Assembly (NCBI RefSeq): GCF_018835585.1
Contig: NZ_JAHGVE010000007.1
Span: 124,001 to 188,000, forward strand
Reading direction: 5' to 3'
Length of the DNA: 64,000 nucleotides
Source: Pelorhabdus rhamnosifermentans
Lineage (GTDB): Bacteria; Bacillota; Negativicutes; UMGS1260
A program made the translations under genes and the position numbers. The notes beneath the pieces are model-generated. The model made no database searches. It saw nothing but the letters and a program-made list of their open reading frames with translations, and was not told where the DNA came from. How positions within the stretch are numbered: position 1 is the stretch's first letter; each line of letters begins with the position of its first letter. This document shows, piece by piece, positions 24,031 to 33,936 of the stretch.

Positions 24031-24127
24031 CTTATAAATATTTCATCTTAATAACAGAAAAGATTGAAAGATTTTAGTAAAAGGACTTATAATAGAAAGG
24101 TATGTTGATTTAATTGCAGGAGGAATT

Positions 24128-26101
24128 ATGAAAATTATTGTAGCACAGCATTGTGGCTTTTGCTATGGTGTGAAACGAGCTGTTGAAATGGTTGAGCAGG
24201 CCATTGGAACAGCTCAGAATATTTGTACACTTGGACCAATTATTCATAATCCGCAAGTTGTTGAAAAATTTTGTAATCAAGGGATTGGCGTGGCTGATGA
24301 TCTTGCCGAAGTTTCCGAAGGCATTGTCATTATTCGTTCCCATGGCGTAGGGCCTGATATTTACAAAGAAGCAAAAAATAAACAGCTACAGATTATGGAT
24401 GCTACTTGTCCACATGTAAAAAAAGCTCAACAGCAGGCAGCAGATTTTTATCATGCTGGTTATCAAGTGGTGATTATTGGTGAAAGAAATCATCCCGAAG
24501 TGCAAAGTATTGCCGCCTGGACCCAAGATACTGCACTAATTTTCGAAAGTGCTGTTGAAATTAGAGAAGCAATATTGCCAAATTTTGAAAAAGTGGGGAT
24601 TGTCAGTCAAACTACTTTTTCTGCTGCAAGCTTTGAAGAGATGTTAGATGTACTGAAAGAAAGATATCCTTCGGCTATCGTCAACCGTACAATTTGTACA
24701 GCTACGGATCAGCGTCAAAGTGCGGCTATTCAGACGGCGCAGCAAGTGGAACGGATGATTGTTATTGGCGGGAAAAATAGTGCCAATACACGACGATTAG
24801 CTGATGTGTGCCAAGAGATTAATGAACTTGTTTATCATATCGAGACAGCTCAGGAATTAAGACCCGAGTGGTTTAAAGGTGTGAAGAGTATTGGAATTAC
24901 AGCCGGAGCTTCAACTCCGGATTGGATTATAGAGGAGGTAGTTTATAAGGTGGAAGAGATGGAACAATTGGTTAACGAACAAAGTATGAAGCTTGAAGTA
25001 GAATCGGTGATTCCAGGAAAAGTGGTTGCTGTTCACAAAGATGAAGTGTTTGTGGATATTGGTTATAAAGCAGAAGGCGTTATTACTCGTCCGGATTTGG
25101 CTTTTCCGACTGTGGAGGATGCCCATGAAGTGGTAAAGATTGGCGATATGATTCAAGTGTATGTTGTTGCTCTTGATAATGATGACGTTCCTGTGAAACT
25201 CTCTAAATTGTTGGCTGACAGACAAATCGCATGGTCACAGCTTGTCCTTGCTGCTAGTCAAAGAACACCTGTAGAAGTTAAGGTAATTGAAGTGATAAAA
25301 GGCGGATTGGCTGCAGTATTTTCAGGTGTTCGCGTGTTTATTCCTGCATCACAAGTAGGTATGCATTTTGTAGAGGATTTGTCATCTTATGTAGGACAAA
25401 CTTTACAGGTTGTGCCGATTGAGATTGATGAAGAAAAAAACAAGGCTGTTCTTTCGAGAAGATTGATTTTGCAGGAAGAAAGGCGTAAAAAAGAAGAAGA
25501 AGTGTATAGTCAACTTGTCGTGGGTTCGACCATTAATGGGACGGTGAGTCGGTTGGCAACATTTGGGGCCTTTGTCGATGTCGGTGGTGTCGATGGGTTA
25601 GTACACATATCGGATCTTTCTTGGGAAAGAGTAGCATCGCCAGAAGAAGTCGTAGCTGTTGGTGATGCTGTATCTGTCATGGTTATGAAGGTTGATAAGG
25701 CTGCTAAGCGAATCGCCCTTAGCCTTAAGCAAGTTCAGAAGGATCCTTGGTACGACAAGGTGGCTGAGTTTGTTCCTGGTAAAATTGTTGAAGGTACTGT
25801 AACAAAAATTACGGCTTTTGGGGCCTTTGTTGCCATCGGCAATGGTGTGGAAGGGCTTGTCCATTTATCAGAGCTTGCTGAGCAGCGTGTTGCTAAAGTG
25901 GAAGATGTTGTAAGTAAGGGACAAACTGTGAAAGTGAAGATTTTGAGTGTTGAGGAAGACACAAAGAAAATTGCTCTGAGTATCAAGGCGGCTCAAGCTG
26001 AAATAGAACGCAAAGAATTTCAACATTATTTAGGCAATGAAAATGGTCTCCATGTAACTCTGGGTGATAAATTTAAAGACCTACTTAAAGGGTTAAAATA
26101 G
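24128..26101 (+). CDS. ispH: IspH-ribosomal protein S1 fusion
   Basis: This is a 657-residue fusion. Residues 1-280 are 4-hydroxy-3-methylbut-2-enyl diphosphate reductase: C12 in [16 protein letters not shown], the second Cys in [12 protein letters not shown] and the third in [12 protein letters not shown] bind the 4Fe-4S cluster of the last MEP-pathway step. Residues 295-640 hold four S1 RNA-binding domains, the last two canonical ([14 protein letters not shown] and [14 protein letters not shown]). This fusion is known in Clostridia and Negativicutes. The start has GCAGGAGGA upstream. fni lies 1 base downstream, so isoprenoid genes form an operon. Confidence 0.96.
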   Translation: MKIIVAQHCGFCYGVKRAVEMVEQAIGTAQNICTLGPIIHNPQVVEKFCNQGIGVADDLAEVSEGIVIIRSHGVGPDIYKEAKNKQLQIMDATCPHVKKAQQQAADFYHAGYQVVIIGERNHPEVQSIAAWTQDTALIFESAVEIREAILPNFEKVGIVSQTTFSAASFEEMLDVLKERYPSAIVNRTICTATDQRQSAAIQTAQQVERMIVIGGKNSANTRRLADVCQEINELVYHIETAQELRPEWFKGVKSIGITAGASTPDWIIEEVVYKVEEMEQLVNEQSMKLEVESVIPGKVVAVHKDEVFVDIGYKAEGVITRPDLAFPTVEDAHEVVKIGDMIQVYVVALDNDDVPVKLSKLLADRQIAWSQLVLAASQRTPVEVKVIEVIKGGLAAVFSGVRVFIPASQVGMHFVEDLSSYVGQTLQVVPIEIDEEKNKAVLSRRLILQEERRKKEEEVYSQLVVGSTINGTVSRLATFGAFVDVGGVDGLVHISDLSWERVASPEEVVAVGDAVSVMVMKVDKAAKRIALSLKQVQKDPWYDKVAEFVPGKIVEGTVTKITAFGAFVAIGNGVEGLVHLSELAEQRVAKVEDVVSKGQTVKVKILSVEEDTKKIALSIKAAQAEIERKEFQHYLGNENGLHVTLGDKFKDLLKGLK

Positions 26102-26102
26102 T

Positions 26103-27158
26103 ATGTCTCGCCAGTCTCGTAAACTTGATCATATTCACTATACTTTAGAATTGACAGACGGTCCTACAAAAGCTGGCTTTGATGATCTTACGTTGATTCA
26201 TAATGCCTTGCCTGAAATGGATTATCAAGCAATTGATCTTTGCGTTCCCTTCTTGGGATATCATCTAACCCATCCTGTTGTCATCAATGCGATGACAGGC
26301 GGCAGCGAAGATGTGACAGTAGTTAATGCTAATTTGGCTAAACTTGCAGCTGCTACGCATAGTGCTATGGCAGTAGGTTCTGTATTTTCCGCTCTTGAAC
26401 GGCAAGCGTATCGTGAATCTTATCAGGTTATTCGCAAAATGAATCCACAGGGAATTATTTTTGCCAATTTAGGTGCTCATGCAACTTGCGGGCAAGCTCG
26501 CCAGGCAGTGGAACTTATTCAGGCCAATGCACTTCAAATCCATCTCAATCCGGCGCAAGAGATGATGATGGCTGAAGGAGATCGTACGTTTTGCGGTTAT
26601 TTGCGTAACATTGAAAAAATTGTTACTGCCCTTGATGTTCCTGTTATTGTAAAAGAAGTTGGCACAGGCATGGCCCGTGAACAAGCTCGGCTACTCAGTA
26701 AGACAGGAATCCAGGGCATTGATGTTAGTGGCACGGGTGGTACAAATTTTATTGCGATTGAAGCGGCTCGTTCCAAACAGCAACCTGATGAAGAACTACT
26801 TTCATGGGGAATACCGACAGTGATTAGTGCCATTGAGGTTCAATCAGTTTTGCCTGACAACCTTGATTTGATGATTTCTGGTGGTGTACGGACGCCACTT
26901 GATGCAGTAAAATCCTTCGTTATTGGGGCGCAAGTGGTTGGGATGGCGGCTCCTTGGCTACGCGCTGTTACTGCTTATGATATGCAGGCAGTGATTGAAC
27001 AGTTTCAATTTTTTTTAAATGCAATAAAAAAATATATGCTTCTTGTGGGGGCAACGAATTGTAGTCAGTTACATAAAAAACCCGTAGTTATTACGGGACG
27101 AACGCGTGAATGGCTCACTGAACGTAATATTTCTACTACTTTATTTGCAAATCGATAA
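26103..27158 (+). CDS. fni: Type 2 isopentenyl-diphosphate delta-isomerase
   Basis: This 351-residue FMN enzyme interconverts IPP and DMAPP. It has RKLDHIHYTLEL at the start, PVVINAMTGGSE with the flavin-binding Thr-Gly-Gly, and DVSGTGGTNFIAIEAAR. The C-terminal SGGVRTPLDAVKSFVIGAQ binds the FMN phosphate. The short N-terminal part compared with some orthologs is normal. It is cotranscribed with the IspH-S1 fusion; the supply of IPP by IspH makes the pairing sensible. Confidence 0.95.
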   Translation: MSRQSRKLDHIHYTLELTDGPTKAGFDDLTLIHNALPEMDYQAIDLCVPFLGYHLTHPVVINAMTGGSEDVTVVNANLAKLAAATHSAMAVGSVFSALERQAYRESYQVIRKMNPQGIIFANLGAHATCGQARQAVELIQANALQIHLNPAQEMMMAEGDRTFCGYLRNIEKIVTALDVPVIVKEVGTGMAREQARLLSKTGIQGIDVSGTGGTNFIAIEAARSKQQPDEELLSWGIPTVISAIEVQSVLPDNLDLMISGGVRTPLDAVKSFVIGAQVVGMAAPWLRAVTAYDMQAVIEQFQFFLNAIKKYMLLVGATNCSQLHKKPVVITGRTREWLTERNISTTLFANR

Positions 27159-27184
27159 AAGCATGGCTCATGAGCCATGCTTTT
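27157..27184. terminator. Perfect 28-base palindromic terminator after fni
   Basis: AAAAGCATGGCTCA (27157-27170) and TGAGCCATGCTTTT (27171-27184) are exact reverse complements. Confidence 0.8.
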
Positions 27185-27219
27185 AGTATAGCTTGCAAGG
27201 GGGATTAAGAGCTTCTTTT

Positions 27220-28827
27220 ATGAAAAAATATCATTCGCCTTTAAAATTACAAACCAAAATTATCTTGTTAGTTTGCGGTGTTGTTGCACTGTCTTTGTTG
27301 GTTACGAATATTTTGATCACACGCAGTATTGAGACAAATATTCGTGTTTCCTCGGGCGAGAGGGCTATGGATATTTCCCACATTGTGGCTCATGCACCCA
27401 TTGTTATGGATGGGTTATTGACGGGAAAAGACGATGCGGCCATTCAATCTTACGCAGAAATGATTCGTAGCAGTGCCAATGTAGAATTTGTTGTTGTTTT
27501 TGATATGCAAGGTATGCGTAAATCTCATCCTGATGATACGCTGATTGGTCAGCATATTATGGGGGGCGATGAAGTTCAGGCCTTGCATGGTATGGAATAT
27601 GTATCTTCTGCCACAGGTACACGTGGTATTTCCTTAAGAGCTTTTACGCCTGTTTTTGCAGGTGATGGTCACCAGATTGGTGCTGTCGTTGTAGGAATTT
27701 TACTTGATGATGTCGAAAGATCTGTCGGAGAAAGTCGTCGCATTATTTATTTTGCAACGATTTTGGGTTTGATTACAGGAACTGGATTTGCATTGTTATT
27801 ATCAAAAAATATCAAAAAAACATTATTTGGTTTAGAGCCCTTTGCCATTGCCAAACTGGTGGAAGAGCGTAGCGCCATGTTGCAATCGGTGCGCGAAGGC
27901 GTCTTGGCAGTCGATCAAAATGGTATCGTAACCATTGCCAATGCTGAGACACTGAGAATTTTGGAAAGCTCCGGTATTTTGAGTAATCCAACAGGAAAGT
28001 TTGTTGATGATTGTATTCCTCATTCGCGCTTAATCGAAGTGCTTGCAAGTGGAAAGTCAGAATTGGACCAAGAACAAGACATGAATGGCGTCAATATCCT
28101 AACTAACCGGTTTCCTATTATTGTAAATAATGAAATCGTCGGTGCTATTGCAACTTTTCGTGATATGACGGAGATGCGTCAACTGGCGGAAGAATTGACG
28201 GGTGTGAGCAGTTACGTCGAAGCGTTGCGTTCTCAGGCTCATGAATTTATGAACAAGCTACATGTTATTTTGGGACTTGTGCGGCTACAAATGTATGAAC
28301 AGCTTGCTGGTTATATTAATGAATTAGCCAATGCCCAAGAAGCGGAGATTCAGTTCGTTGGTCATTGTATTCGTGACCCTGTATTAGGGGGTTTTTTACT
28401 TAGTAAATTTAGTAGAGCCCGTGAAATGAAAATAAATATGGTACTCGCGAAAGATAGTTTTTTGCCTGAACCGGCCCATTCTGAGATGAGTCATGGACTT
28501 GTCACAATTGTGGGAAATCTTATTGACAATGCCTTTGATGCGGTAAAAGATCAAGTAATTAAACGTGTGGATTTATCGTTCGTTTATCAGGACCATTTAT
28601 TAGTGATTGATGTCGTTGATAGCGGACCGGGTATTGATCAAGATATCAGTCAACAGATCTTTTTAAAAGGCTATTCAACAAAGGCGGAAAATCGTGGTTT
28701 TGGCTTGTTTTTGGTTAGGCGTGCTGTTGAAGAATTAAATGGTCAAATAAAATTATGTACCCATTCAGGGGAAGAAACACATTTTACAGTAAGCCTTCCT
28801 TACTATTGCAAGGGGGAGTTAGATTGA
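27220..28827 (+). CDS. CitA/DcuS-type sensor histidine kinase
   Basis: This is a 535-residue kinase. Membrane spans are at about 14-36 and 180-200 and enclose an extracytoplasmic PDC-type sensor domain. A cytoplasmic PAS domain (about 225-330) follows. The HisKA-like box is LRSQAHEFMNKLHVILGL, with the phospho-acceptor His in AHEFMN, and the ATPase boxes are GNLIDNAFDAV, DVVDSGPGID and GFGLFLV. Kinases of this subfamily sense citrate or C4-dicarboxylates. It overlaps the regulator gene by 4 bases and precedes the citrate genes. Start ATG 27220 has AAGGGGGAT at longer than ideal spacing; TTG 27193 is the alternative. Confidence 0.92.
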   Translation: MKKYHSPLKLQTKIILLVCGVVALSLLVTNILITRSIETNIRVSSGERAMDISHIVAHAPIVMDGLLTGKDDAAIQSYAEMIRSSANVEFVVVFDMQGMRKSHPDDTLIGQHIMGGDEVQALHGMEYVSSATGTRGISLRAFTPVFAGDGHQIGAVVVGILLDDVERSVGESRRIIYFATILGLITGTGFALLLSKNIKKTLFGLEPFAIAKLVEERSAMLQSVREGVLAVDQNGIVTIANAETLRILESSGILSNPTGKFVDDCIPHSRLIEVLASGKSELDQEQDMNGVNILTNRFPIIVNNEIVGAIATFRDMTEMRQLAEELTGVSSYVEALRSQAHEFMNKLHVILGLVRLQMYEQLAGYINELANAQEAEIQFVGHCIRDPVLGGFLLSKFSRAREMKINMVLAKDSFLPEPAHSEMSHGLVTIVGNLIDNAFDAVKDQVIKRVDLSFVYQDHLLVIDVVDSGPGIDQDISQQIFLKGYSTKAENRGFGLFLVRRAVEELNGQIKLCTHSGEETHFTVSLPYYCKGELD

Positions 28828-29510
28828 TCCAGGTACTCATTGTGGAAGACGATCCCATGGTTGCCGAATTAAATAAGCGCTATTTGTCGCAAGTAGAGGG
28901 TTTTTGTTTAGCAGGTATCGCCGGAAATGGTGCTGAAGCTTTGACGTTTTTAGAAAATAATGTTGTAGATTTAATTTTATTGGATTTGTATATGCCTAAT
29001 ATTGATGGTATGAAATTATTGAATTCTGTTCGCTCAGCTTGTCATGAAGTGGATGTCATTATGGTTACGGCCGCTCGTGACACTCGCAGTATCCAACAGG
29101 CATTGCGCCAAGGGGTAGTGGATTATTTAATTAAACCGTTTGAATTTGAGAGATTTAGTGCAGCTCTCTCCGATTATAAAGAGCGTACACGTTTAATTGA
29201 CGAAAGTGAAGTACTGGACCAAGTTGAAATTGATCGGCAAATTTTAGCGAAAAGTGAACGAGCTCAGGGGGAGTTACCGAAAGGGTTGGACCGAGAAACA
29301 TTAGCTTTGATTTTTGAACATATTAAACAAAGTGCTGCTCCTTTTTCAACGGAAGAAATGGCGCAACAAGTCGGTGTATCGCGCGTATCACTAAGAAAAT
29401 ATCTGAAATTTTTGGCGAGTATTGGTATTTTAGAAGGAAAGTTGACTTATCGCGCCGTAGGGCGTCCGATTCATTTATATAAATATACGTTGAAGGAACT
29501 TGCTTTTTAA
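28824..29510 (+). CDS. CitB/DcuR-type response regulator
   Basis: This 228-residue regulator has a receiver domain (1-120) with the acidic pair in LIVEDDPMVAE, the phospho-acceptor Asp in LILLDLYMPNIDGM, and the conserved Lys in YLIKPFEFERF. The C-terminal helix-turn-helix (about 165-215, with TEEMAQQVGVSRVSLRKYL) is of the CitB/DcuR kind. The start is TTG 28824, overlapping the kinase stop, with GGGGGAG upstream. It probably activates the transporter-citrate lyase operon that follows a terminator and a promoter. Confidence 0.93.
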   Translation: MIQVLIVEDDPMVAELNKRYLSQVEGFCLAGIAGNGAEALTFLENNVVDLILLDLYMPNIDGMKLLNSVRSACHEVDVIMVTAARDTRSIQQALRQGVVDYLIKPFEFERFSAALSDYKERTRLIDESEVLDQVEIDRQILAKSERAQGELPKGLDRETLALIFEHIKQSAAPFSTEEMAQQVGVSRVSLRKYLKFLASIGILEGKLTYRAVGRPIHLYKYTLKELAF

Positions 29511-29527
29511 AAACCTCATTTTTAAGT

Positions 29528-29568
29528 ATCTCCTAGATAGAAGAGTATTCTATTTAGGAGATTTTTTT
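29528..29568 (+). terminator. Intrinsic terminator after the two-component genes
   Basis: ATCTCCTAGATAG (29528-29540) pairs with CTATTTAGGAGAT (29550-29562) with one G-T pair, and TTTTTTT follows. Confidence 0.9.
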
Positions 29569-29610
29569 GACTTACTTTAATTACATAATGTTTTTATAAC
29601 TTTCGATAAA

Positions 29611-29639
29611 TTGGCATTATTCATATAAGATCTTATAAT
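29611..29639 (+). promoter_or_regulatory. Promoter of the citrate operon
   Basis: TTGGCA (29611-29616), a 17-base spacer and TATAAT (29634-29639) lie about 40 bases before the transporter start. The AT-rich stretch just upstream is the likely site for the CitB-like regulator. Confidence 0.7.
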
Positions 29640-29677
29640 TTTAGTAAGATTTAAAATAAATTGTAGGAGGAAAAATC

Positions 29678-30997
29678 ATGAAAACAGAGCACTCCGATGT
29701 TTCACAGTCATCATTTAGTTTGGAACAATTAAAATCGTTGAAGGTAGGCCCGATTCCACTTCCCTTGTATTTAGTGTTGGCTGCTATTATTTATGCCGCT
29801 TCAGTGTATGGAAAACTTCCGGCTGATATGATTGGTGGTATTGCCATCTTGATGATCATGGGTATATTATTAGGCGATATTGGTCTGCGGGTACCCATTT
29901 TAAAAGATATTGGCGGTCCAGCAATTTTATCTATTTTTATTCCATCTATTATGGTTTTTTATCATTTATTAAATGATAGTTCATTGAAAGCCATGACGGC
30001 TTTTATGAAAGGGTCTAATTTCTTATATTTTTATATCGCCTGCTTAATTACAGGCAGTATTTTAGGTATGCTGCGCGTTATTTTGATTCAAGGGTTTTTA
30101 CGAATGTTTATTCCCTTATTGGTTGGTTCGGCTGCTTGTGTCGTTGTTGGTACGGGTGTGGGAGCGTTACTCGGATTAGGAATAGAACATTCGTTTTTTT
30201 ACGTCATTATGCCGATTTTATCAGGTGGTCTAGGCGAGGGAATTTTGCCTCTCTCTGTTGCTTATTCTGAAATTTTAAATTTGCCTTATGAGAATTTTAT
30301 TCCCCAATTGGTTCCGGCAGCCATGCTTGGCAATGTAACAGCGATTATGCTGTCAGGTGCTTTACGCAAATTAGGTGAGAAGAAACCAGAGTTAACTGGC
30401 AACGGTTTACTTGTAAAAACAGGTGATGACACTGCCATGCGTTCGGCACAAAACACAGAAAAATCTGTTGACCTTTTACTTATGGGTTCTGGTCTATTAA
30501 TTGCCTGTAGTTTTTATGTTTTCGGTCAGCTATTAAGTAAATTTATTCCTATTCCGGCTCCGATTATTATGATTTTTTCTGCTGCAATTGTGAAAGCCTT
30601 GGGGATTATGCCTGCTCGTATGGAACAAGGTGCTTATCAGATGTATCGTTTTGTCGCATCTAATTTGACTTGGGCTCTTCTTGTGGGTGTAGGCGTTTTG
30701 TATACTCCTTGGAAAGACGTTATTGCTGTCGTTAATCCCGCTTATATAATTACTGTGGTGATGACAGTTATTTCGATGGTTGCTTCTGGTTTTTATGTGG
30801 GTAAATTCATGAATATGTATCCGGTGGAATCAGCTATTGTCACGGCTTGTCATAGTGGACTCGGTGGAACAGGCGATGTTGCTATTCTTTCAGCGTCCAA
30901 TCGTATGGAATTAATGCCTTTCGCCCAGGTGTCAACAAGGCTAGGCGGAGGATGTATGGTTGTTCTTGGAGCTATTTTGATGCGGCTTGTTAGCTAG
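29678..30997 (+). CDS. 2-hydroxycarboxylate transporter (citrate/malate symporter, CCS family)
   Basis: This is a 439-residue protein with about 11 membrane spans. The family's two GGxG reentrant-loop motifs are visible: LSGGLGEGILPLSVAYSE near 190 and CHSGLGGTGDVAILSASNRM near 390. Relatives are CitS, CitP, CimH and MaeN, which take up citrate or malate with Na+ or H+. The exact substrate cannot be read from the sequence, but the citDEF genes immediately downstream argue for citrate. Start ATG 29678 has GTAGGAGGAA. Confidence 0.93.
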   Translation: MKTEHSDVSQSSFSLEQLKSLKVGPIPLPLYLVLAAIIYAASVYGKLPADMIGGIAILMIMGILLGDIGLRVPILKDIGGPAILSIFIPSIMVFYHLLNDSSLKAMTAFMKGSNFLYFYIACLITGSILGMLRVILIQGFLRMFIPLLVGSAACVVVGTGVGALLGLGIEHSFFYVIMPILSGGLGEGILPLSVAYSEILNLPYENFIPQLVPAAMLGNVTAIMLSGALRKLGEKKPELTGNGLLVKTGDDTAMRSAQNTEKSVDLLLMGSGLLIACSFYVFGQLLSKFIPIPAPIIMIFSAAIVKALGIMPARMEQGAYQMYRFVASNLTWALLVGVGVLYTPWKDVIAVVNPAYIITVVMTVISMVASGFYVGKFMNMYPVESAIVTACHSGLGGTGDVAILSASNRMELMPFAQVSTRLGGGCMVVLGAILMRLVS

Positions 30998-31038
30998 TGA
31001 TGTCATGAGATGAAAGATAAAGAAAGGATGATAGAACA

Positions 31039-31344
31039 GTGAGTCAAATGCTTACAGCAACTCAGTCTGGAACATTAGAATCAAATGATATTATGATTAC
31101 TCTTGCGCCAAATTTCAAAGGCAGCGGAATTAAGCTTGAACTCGAAAGTGTTGTGCTTGCTCAATATGGTGAAGTTTTACGTCAAGTAATTTTGGATACT
31201 GTGACTAGTCAAGGCGTTACAGACGTTCTGATTAAGGCAGTCGATCGTGGAGCATTAGATTGTACGGTGCGTGCGCGCGTGCTAGTAGCTTTGGAACGGG
31301 CAGGTGTAAAAATTCGTTCACTTGCTGAGAAAACTTCGAACTAA
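31039..31344 (+). CDS. citD: Citrate lyase acyl carrier protein (gamma subunit)
   Basis: This 101-residue protein contains SGTLESNDIMI, in which Ser15 is the attachment site of the phosphoribosyl-dephospho-CoA group. RGALDCTVRARVLVALERA is the conserved C-terminal part. It carries the acetyl/citryl group in the citrate lyase complex. Start GTG 31039 with AAAGGATG upstream. It is in an operon with citE and citF. Confidence 0.96.
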   Translation: MSQMLTATQSGTLESNDIMITLAPNFKGSGIKLELESVVLAQYGEVLRQVILDTVTSQGVTDVLIKAVDRGALDCTVRARVLVALERAGVKIRSLAEKTSN

Positions 31345-31356
31345 GGGGATGTTGTC

Positions 31357-32235
31357 ATGGATTTAAGAAGAACCATGTTGTTCATGCCAGGTAATAATCC
31401 GGGAATGCTGCAAAATGGCGGTGTTCTTGGTGCGGATTCAGTCATACTGGATTTAGAAGATGCTGTTTCACCACAAGAGAAAGATGCCGCTCGTTTTCTA
31501 GTTAGTCAGGCCTTGCGATTTGTAGATTATAGGGGCAGTGAACGCGTCGTTCGAATTAATTCACTCGATACCTTTGCTGCTCAGGATATTGAGGCCATTG
31601 TACCTTGTCAACCTGATGCGCTAATGGTTCCAAAAGTGCAATGTGCTGAAGAAATACATGAAGTAGAACAACTTATTGCTAAAACGGAATTTCCTGGACA
31701 AAGGCCCGTAAAAATCATTGCTTTAATTGAAACACCGCGTGGAATTGCCGAGTGCTATCCCATTGCTAGAGCAAGTAAGCGTTTGGTTGCCTTGGCTTTT
31801 GGTGCCGAAGATTACACAGCCACTTTGGGGGCAGAGCGGACCAAAGAAGGCCTGGAAATTGTGACGGCACGTTCGCTGCTTGTTAATGCGGCAGCAGCGG
31901 CGGCTATCCAATCCATTGATACACCTTTTACTGATGTCAATGATTTTGAAGGCCTTGCTCGTGATACGGCTTTTGCCAAACAAATTGGTTTCAAAGGTAA
32001 GTTAACGATTAATCCACGGCAGATTGATGTCATTCACGAACGCTTTAATCCCCGTCAGGACGAAATCGTCTGGGCGCAGCAAGTGATTGCAGCCATTGAA
32101 CAAGCGAAAATACAAGGTTCAGGAGTTATTGCTCTGAATGGAAAAATGATTGACGCTCCTATTGTGAGTCGTGCTGAGCGTACTATTCAATTAGCCCGCA
32201 GGGTCGGACTTCTTACTGAGGGGAGAGAACAATGA
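31357..32235 (+). CDS. citE: Citrate lyase beta subunit (citryl-ACP lyase)
   Basis: This is a 292-residue TIM-barrel protein of the HpcH/CitE family. It starts LRRTMLFMPGNNPGML and has DSVILDLEDAVSPQEKDAAR with the metal-binding acidic residues, then ALIETPRGIAECYPIA and GAEDYTATLG. It cleaves citryl-ACP to oxaloacetate and acetyl-ACP. Start ATG 31357 has AAGGGGATG. The stop overlaps the citF start in ATGA. Confidence 0.96.
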   Translation: MDLRRTMLFMPGNNPGMLQNGGVLGADSVILDLEDAVSPQEKDAARFLVSQALRFVDYRGSERVVRINSLDTFAAQDIEAIVPCQPDALMVPKVQCAEEIHEVEQLIAKTEFPGQRPVKIIALIETPRGIAECYPIARASKRLVALAFGAEDYTATLGAERTKEGLEIVTARSLLVNAAAAAAIQSIDTPFTDVNDFEGLARDTAFAKQIGFKGKLTINPRQIDVIHERFNPRQDEIVWAQQVIAAIEQAKIQGSGVIALNGKMIDAPIVSRAERTIQLARRVGLLTEGREQ

Positions 32236-33773
32236 AAAATTTATTAGGCCGTGAAATACCAGAATTTGCTGATGGTTATGGGAAAATTACGCCGTTTAAT
32301 GGGGCCTTTTCTCATCAACCATCTATTACTAGGCAATCAACCAGGTTGAAAACCATTAAACCTCGTCAAAGCAAGCTACTCACAAATATTGAAGCAGTGT
32401 TTGATAAAGTTCCGATTCAAGATGGTATGACCTTATCTTTTCATCATCACTTGCGCAATGGCGATGGCCTCGTCAATCAGGTTTTAGCCATTGCCGAAAA
32501 GCGGGGAATGAAAGGATTAAAAATTGCCCTGAGTTCTATTTTTCCTGTTCATGCCCCAATTGTGGATTACATCAAACAAGGAATTGTTACTTCTTTGGAC
32601 ACAAACTATATTTCCGGTCCTGTTGCCGAAGCTGTGTCCTGTGGCATATTGGATACACCCGTTATTTTACGCACTCATGGTGGAAGAGCGCGTGCTATTG
32701 AATATGGTCAATTAAAAATTGATGTTGCGTTTATTGCGGCTCCCGCTGCTGACGATTATGGCAATATGAATGGTATCATGGGGCCTGCTGCCTGCGGCTC
32801 CTTGGGTTATGCCTTTCCTGATGCTGAATATGCCGACAATGTTGTGGCAGTAACAGATTATCTTGTTGACTATCCTTTGTCTCCTGTGTCGATTCCTCAG
32901 ACTCGTGTCGACTATGTTGTAAAAGTGGCGAGCGTAGGTGATCCAACAGGCATTGTTTCTGGAACAACGCGGATTACGAAAGATCCGGTGGGATTGAAGA
33001 TTGCGGCAACTGCAGCCAAGGTAATTGAAGCTGTTGGCATGATCAAAGAGGGTTTTTCTTTTCAGACCGGTGCTGGCGGTGCATCCTTAGCTACGGCTCA
33101 TTTTGTTCGGCAAATGATGGAAAAGGCCGGTGTAACAGGGAGTTTTGCATTAGGCGGAATTACGGGATATATGGTAGAAATGTTGGAGCAGGGACTGTTT
33201 AAAAAAATTCTCGATGTGCAAGGCTTTGATTTAGATGCCATTCATTCTATTGCAACCAATCCGAATCATCTGGAAATTAGTGCCGGTTTCTATGCCAGCC
33301 CTTTTAATAATGGCTGTGCCGTGAATAAGCTGGATTGTGTTGTTTTGGGTGCAACGGAAATTGATACGTCTTTTAACGTCAATGTCGTCACAGGTTCAGA
33401 TGGCATGATTATGGGCGGTTCAGGCGGGCATAGTGATGCCGCTGCCGGAGCGAATCTGACAATTATTGTAGCTAATTTACTTCGCGGACGGTTATCGACC
33501 ATTGTCGATCGTGTGACAACGGCGGCTACACCTGGGGAGACTATTGATGTATTAGTTACGGAACGAGGCATTGCCGTCAATCCTCGTCGGCAAGAGCTGA
33601 AAGCTTGTTTAATTAAAGCCGGTCTTCCTATTAGGGAAATCAATGAATTAAAGGAAGTAGCTGAAAAAATTTCCGGTACGCCTAAGCCAATTAAAACAGG
33701 TGACAAGATTGTGGCCCTAGTTGAATATCGCGATGGTACGATGATCGATGTAGTTCATCAAATAAGGCATTAA
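32232..33773 (+). CDS. citF: Citrate lyase alpha subunit (citrate-ACP transferase)
   Basis: This 513-residue CoA-transferase-like subunit exchanges citrate for acetate on the carrier protein. It has MTLSFHHHLRNGDGLVNQVL near 80, ILRTHGGRARAIEYGQLKID and the C-terminal GGSGGHSDAAAGANLTIIVA. It is the last gene of the cit operon and a terminator follows. The assembly factors citC, citX and citG are not in the window, so the lyase must be matured by genes elsewhere. Confidence 0.96.
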   Translation: MKNLLGREIPEFADGYGKITPFNGAFSHQPSITRQSTRLKTIKPRQSKLLTNIEAVFDKVPIQDGMTLSFHHHLRNGDGLVNQVLAIAEKRGMKGLKIALSSIFPVHAPIVDYIKQGIVTSLDTNYISGPVAEAVSCGILDTPVILRTHGGRARAIEYGQLKIDVAFIAAPAADDYGNMNGIMGPAACGSLGYAFPDAEYADNVVAVTDYLVDYPLSPVSIPQTRVDYVVKVASVGDPTGIVSGTTRITKDPVGLKIAATAAKVIEAVGMIKEGFSFQTGAGGASLATAHFVRQMMEKAGVTGSFALGGITGYMVEMLEQGLFKKILDVQGFDLDAIHSIATNPNHLEISAGFYASPFNNGCAVNKLDCVVLGATEIDTSFNVNVVTGSDGMIMGGSGGHSDAAAGANLTIIVANLLRGRLSTIVDRVTTAATPGETIDVLVTERGIAVNPRRQELKACLIKAGLPIREINELKEVAEKISGTPKPIKTGDKIVALVEYRDGTMIDVVHQIRH

Positions 33774-33799
33774 GAATTTTATTCAATCATGGTATGTAA

Positions 33800-33839
33800 A
33801 CAAGCCGTTGGAGATTCATCCAAGGGCTTGTTTTTTTTG
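33800..33839 (+). terminator. Intrinsic terminator after citF
   Basis: CAAGCC (33801-33806) with inner TTGGA pairs with TCCAA and GGCTTG (33825-33830), then eight T residues. Confidence 0.88.
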
Positions 33840-33936
33840 TTATGCGTGCTAAATGGTTTCCTTTCGTATAGTTTTTTTATGACCGGAAAAGCTATCAATA
33901 ATGGACTAGGATATTTAAAAACATAAGGGGTGGAGA

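Noticed and set aside
24128-26101. IspH-S1 fusion as an assembly artefact
   Set aside because: The frame is continuous and the same fusion is established in Clostridia and Negativicutes.
33841-33936. Sporulation sigma promoter before the DUF1614-spoIIP pair
   Set aside because: Some TATA-like and CATA-like bases are present, but I could not place a -35 and -10 with proper spacing.
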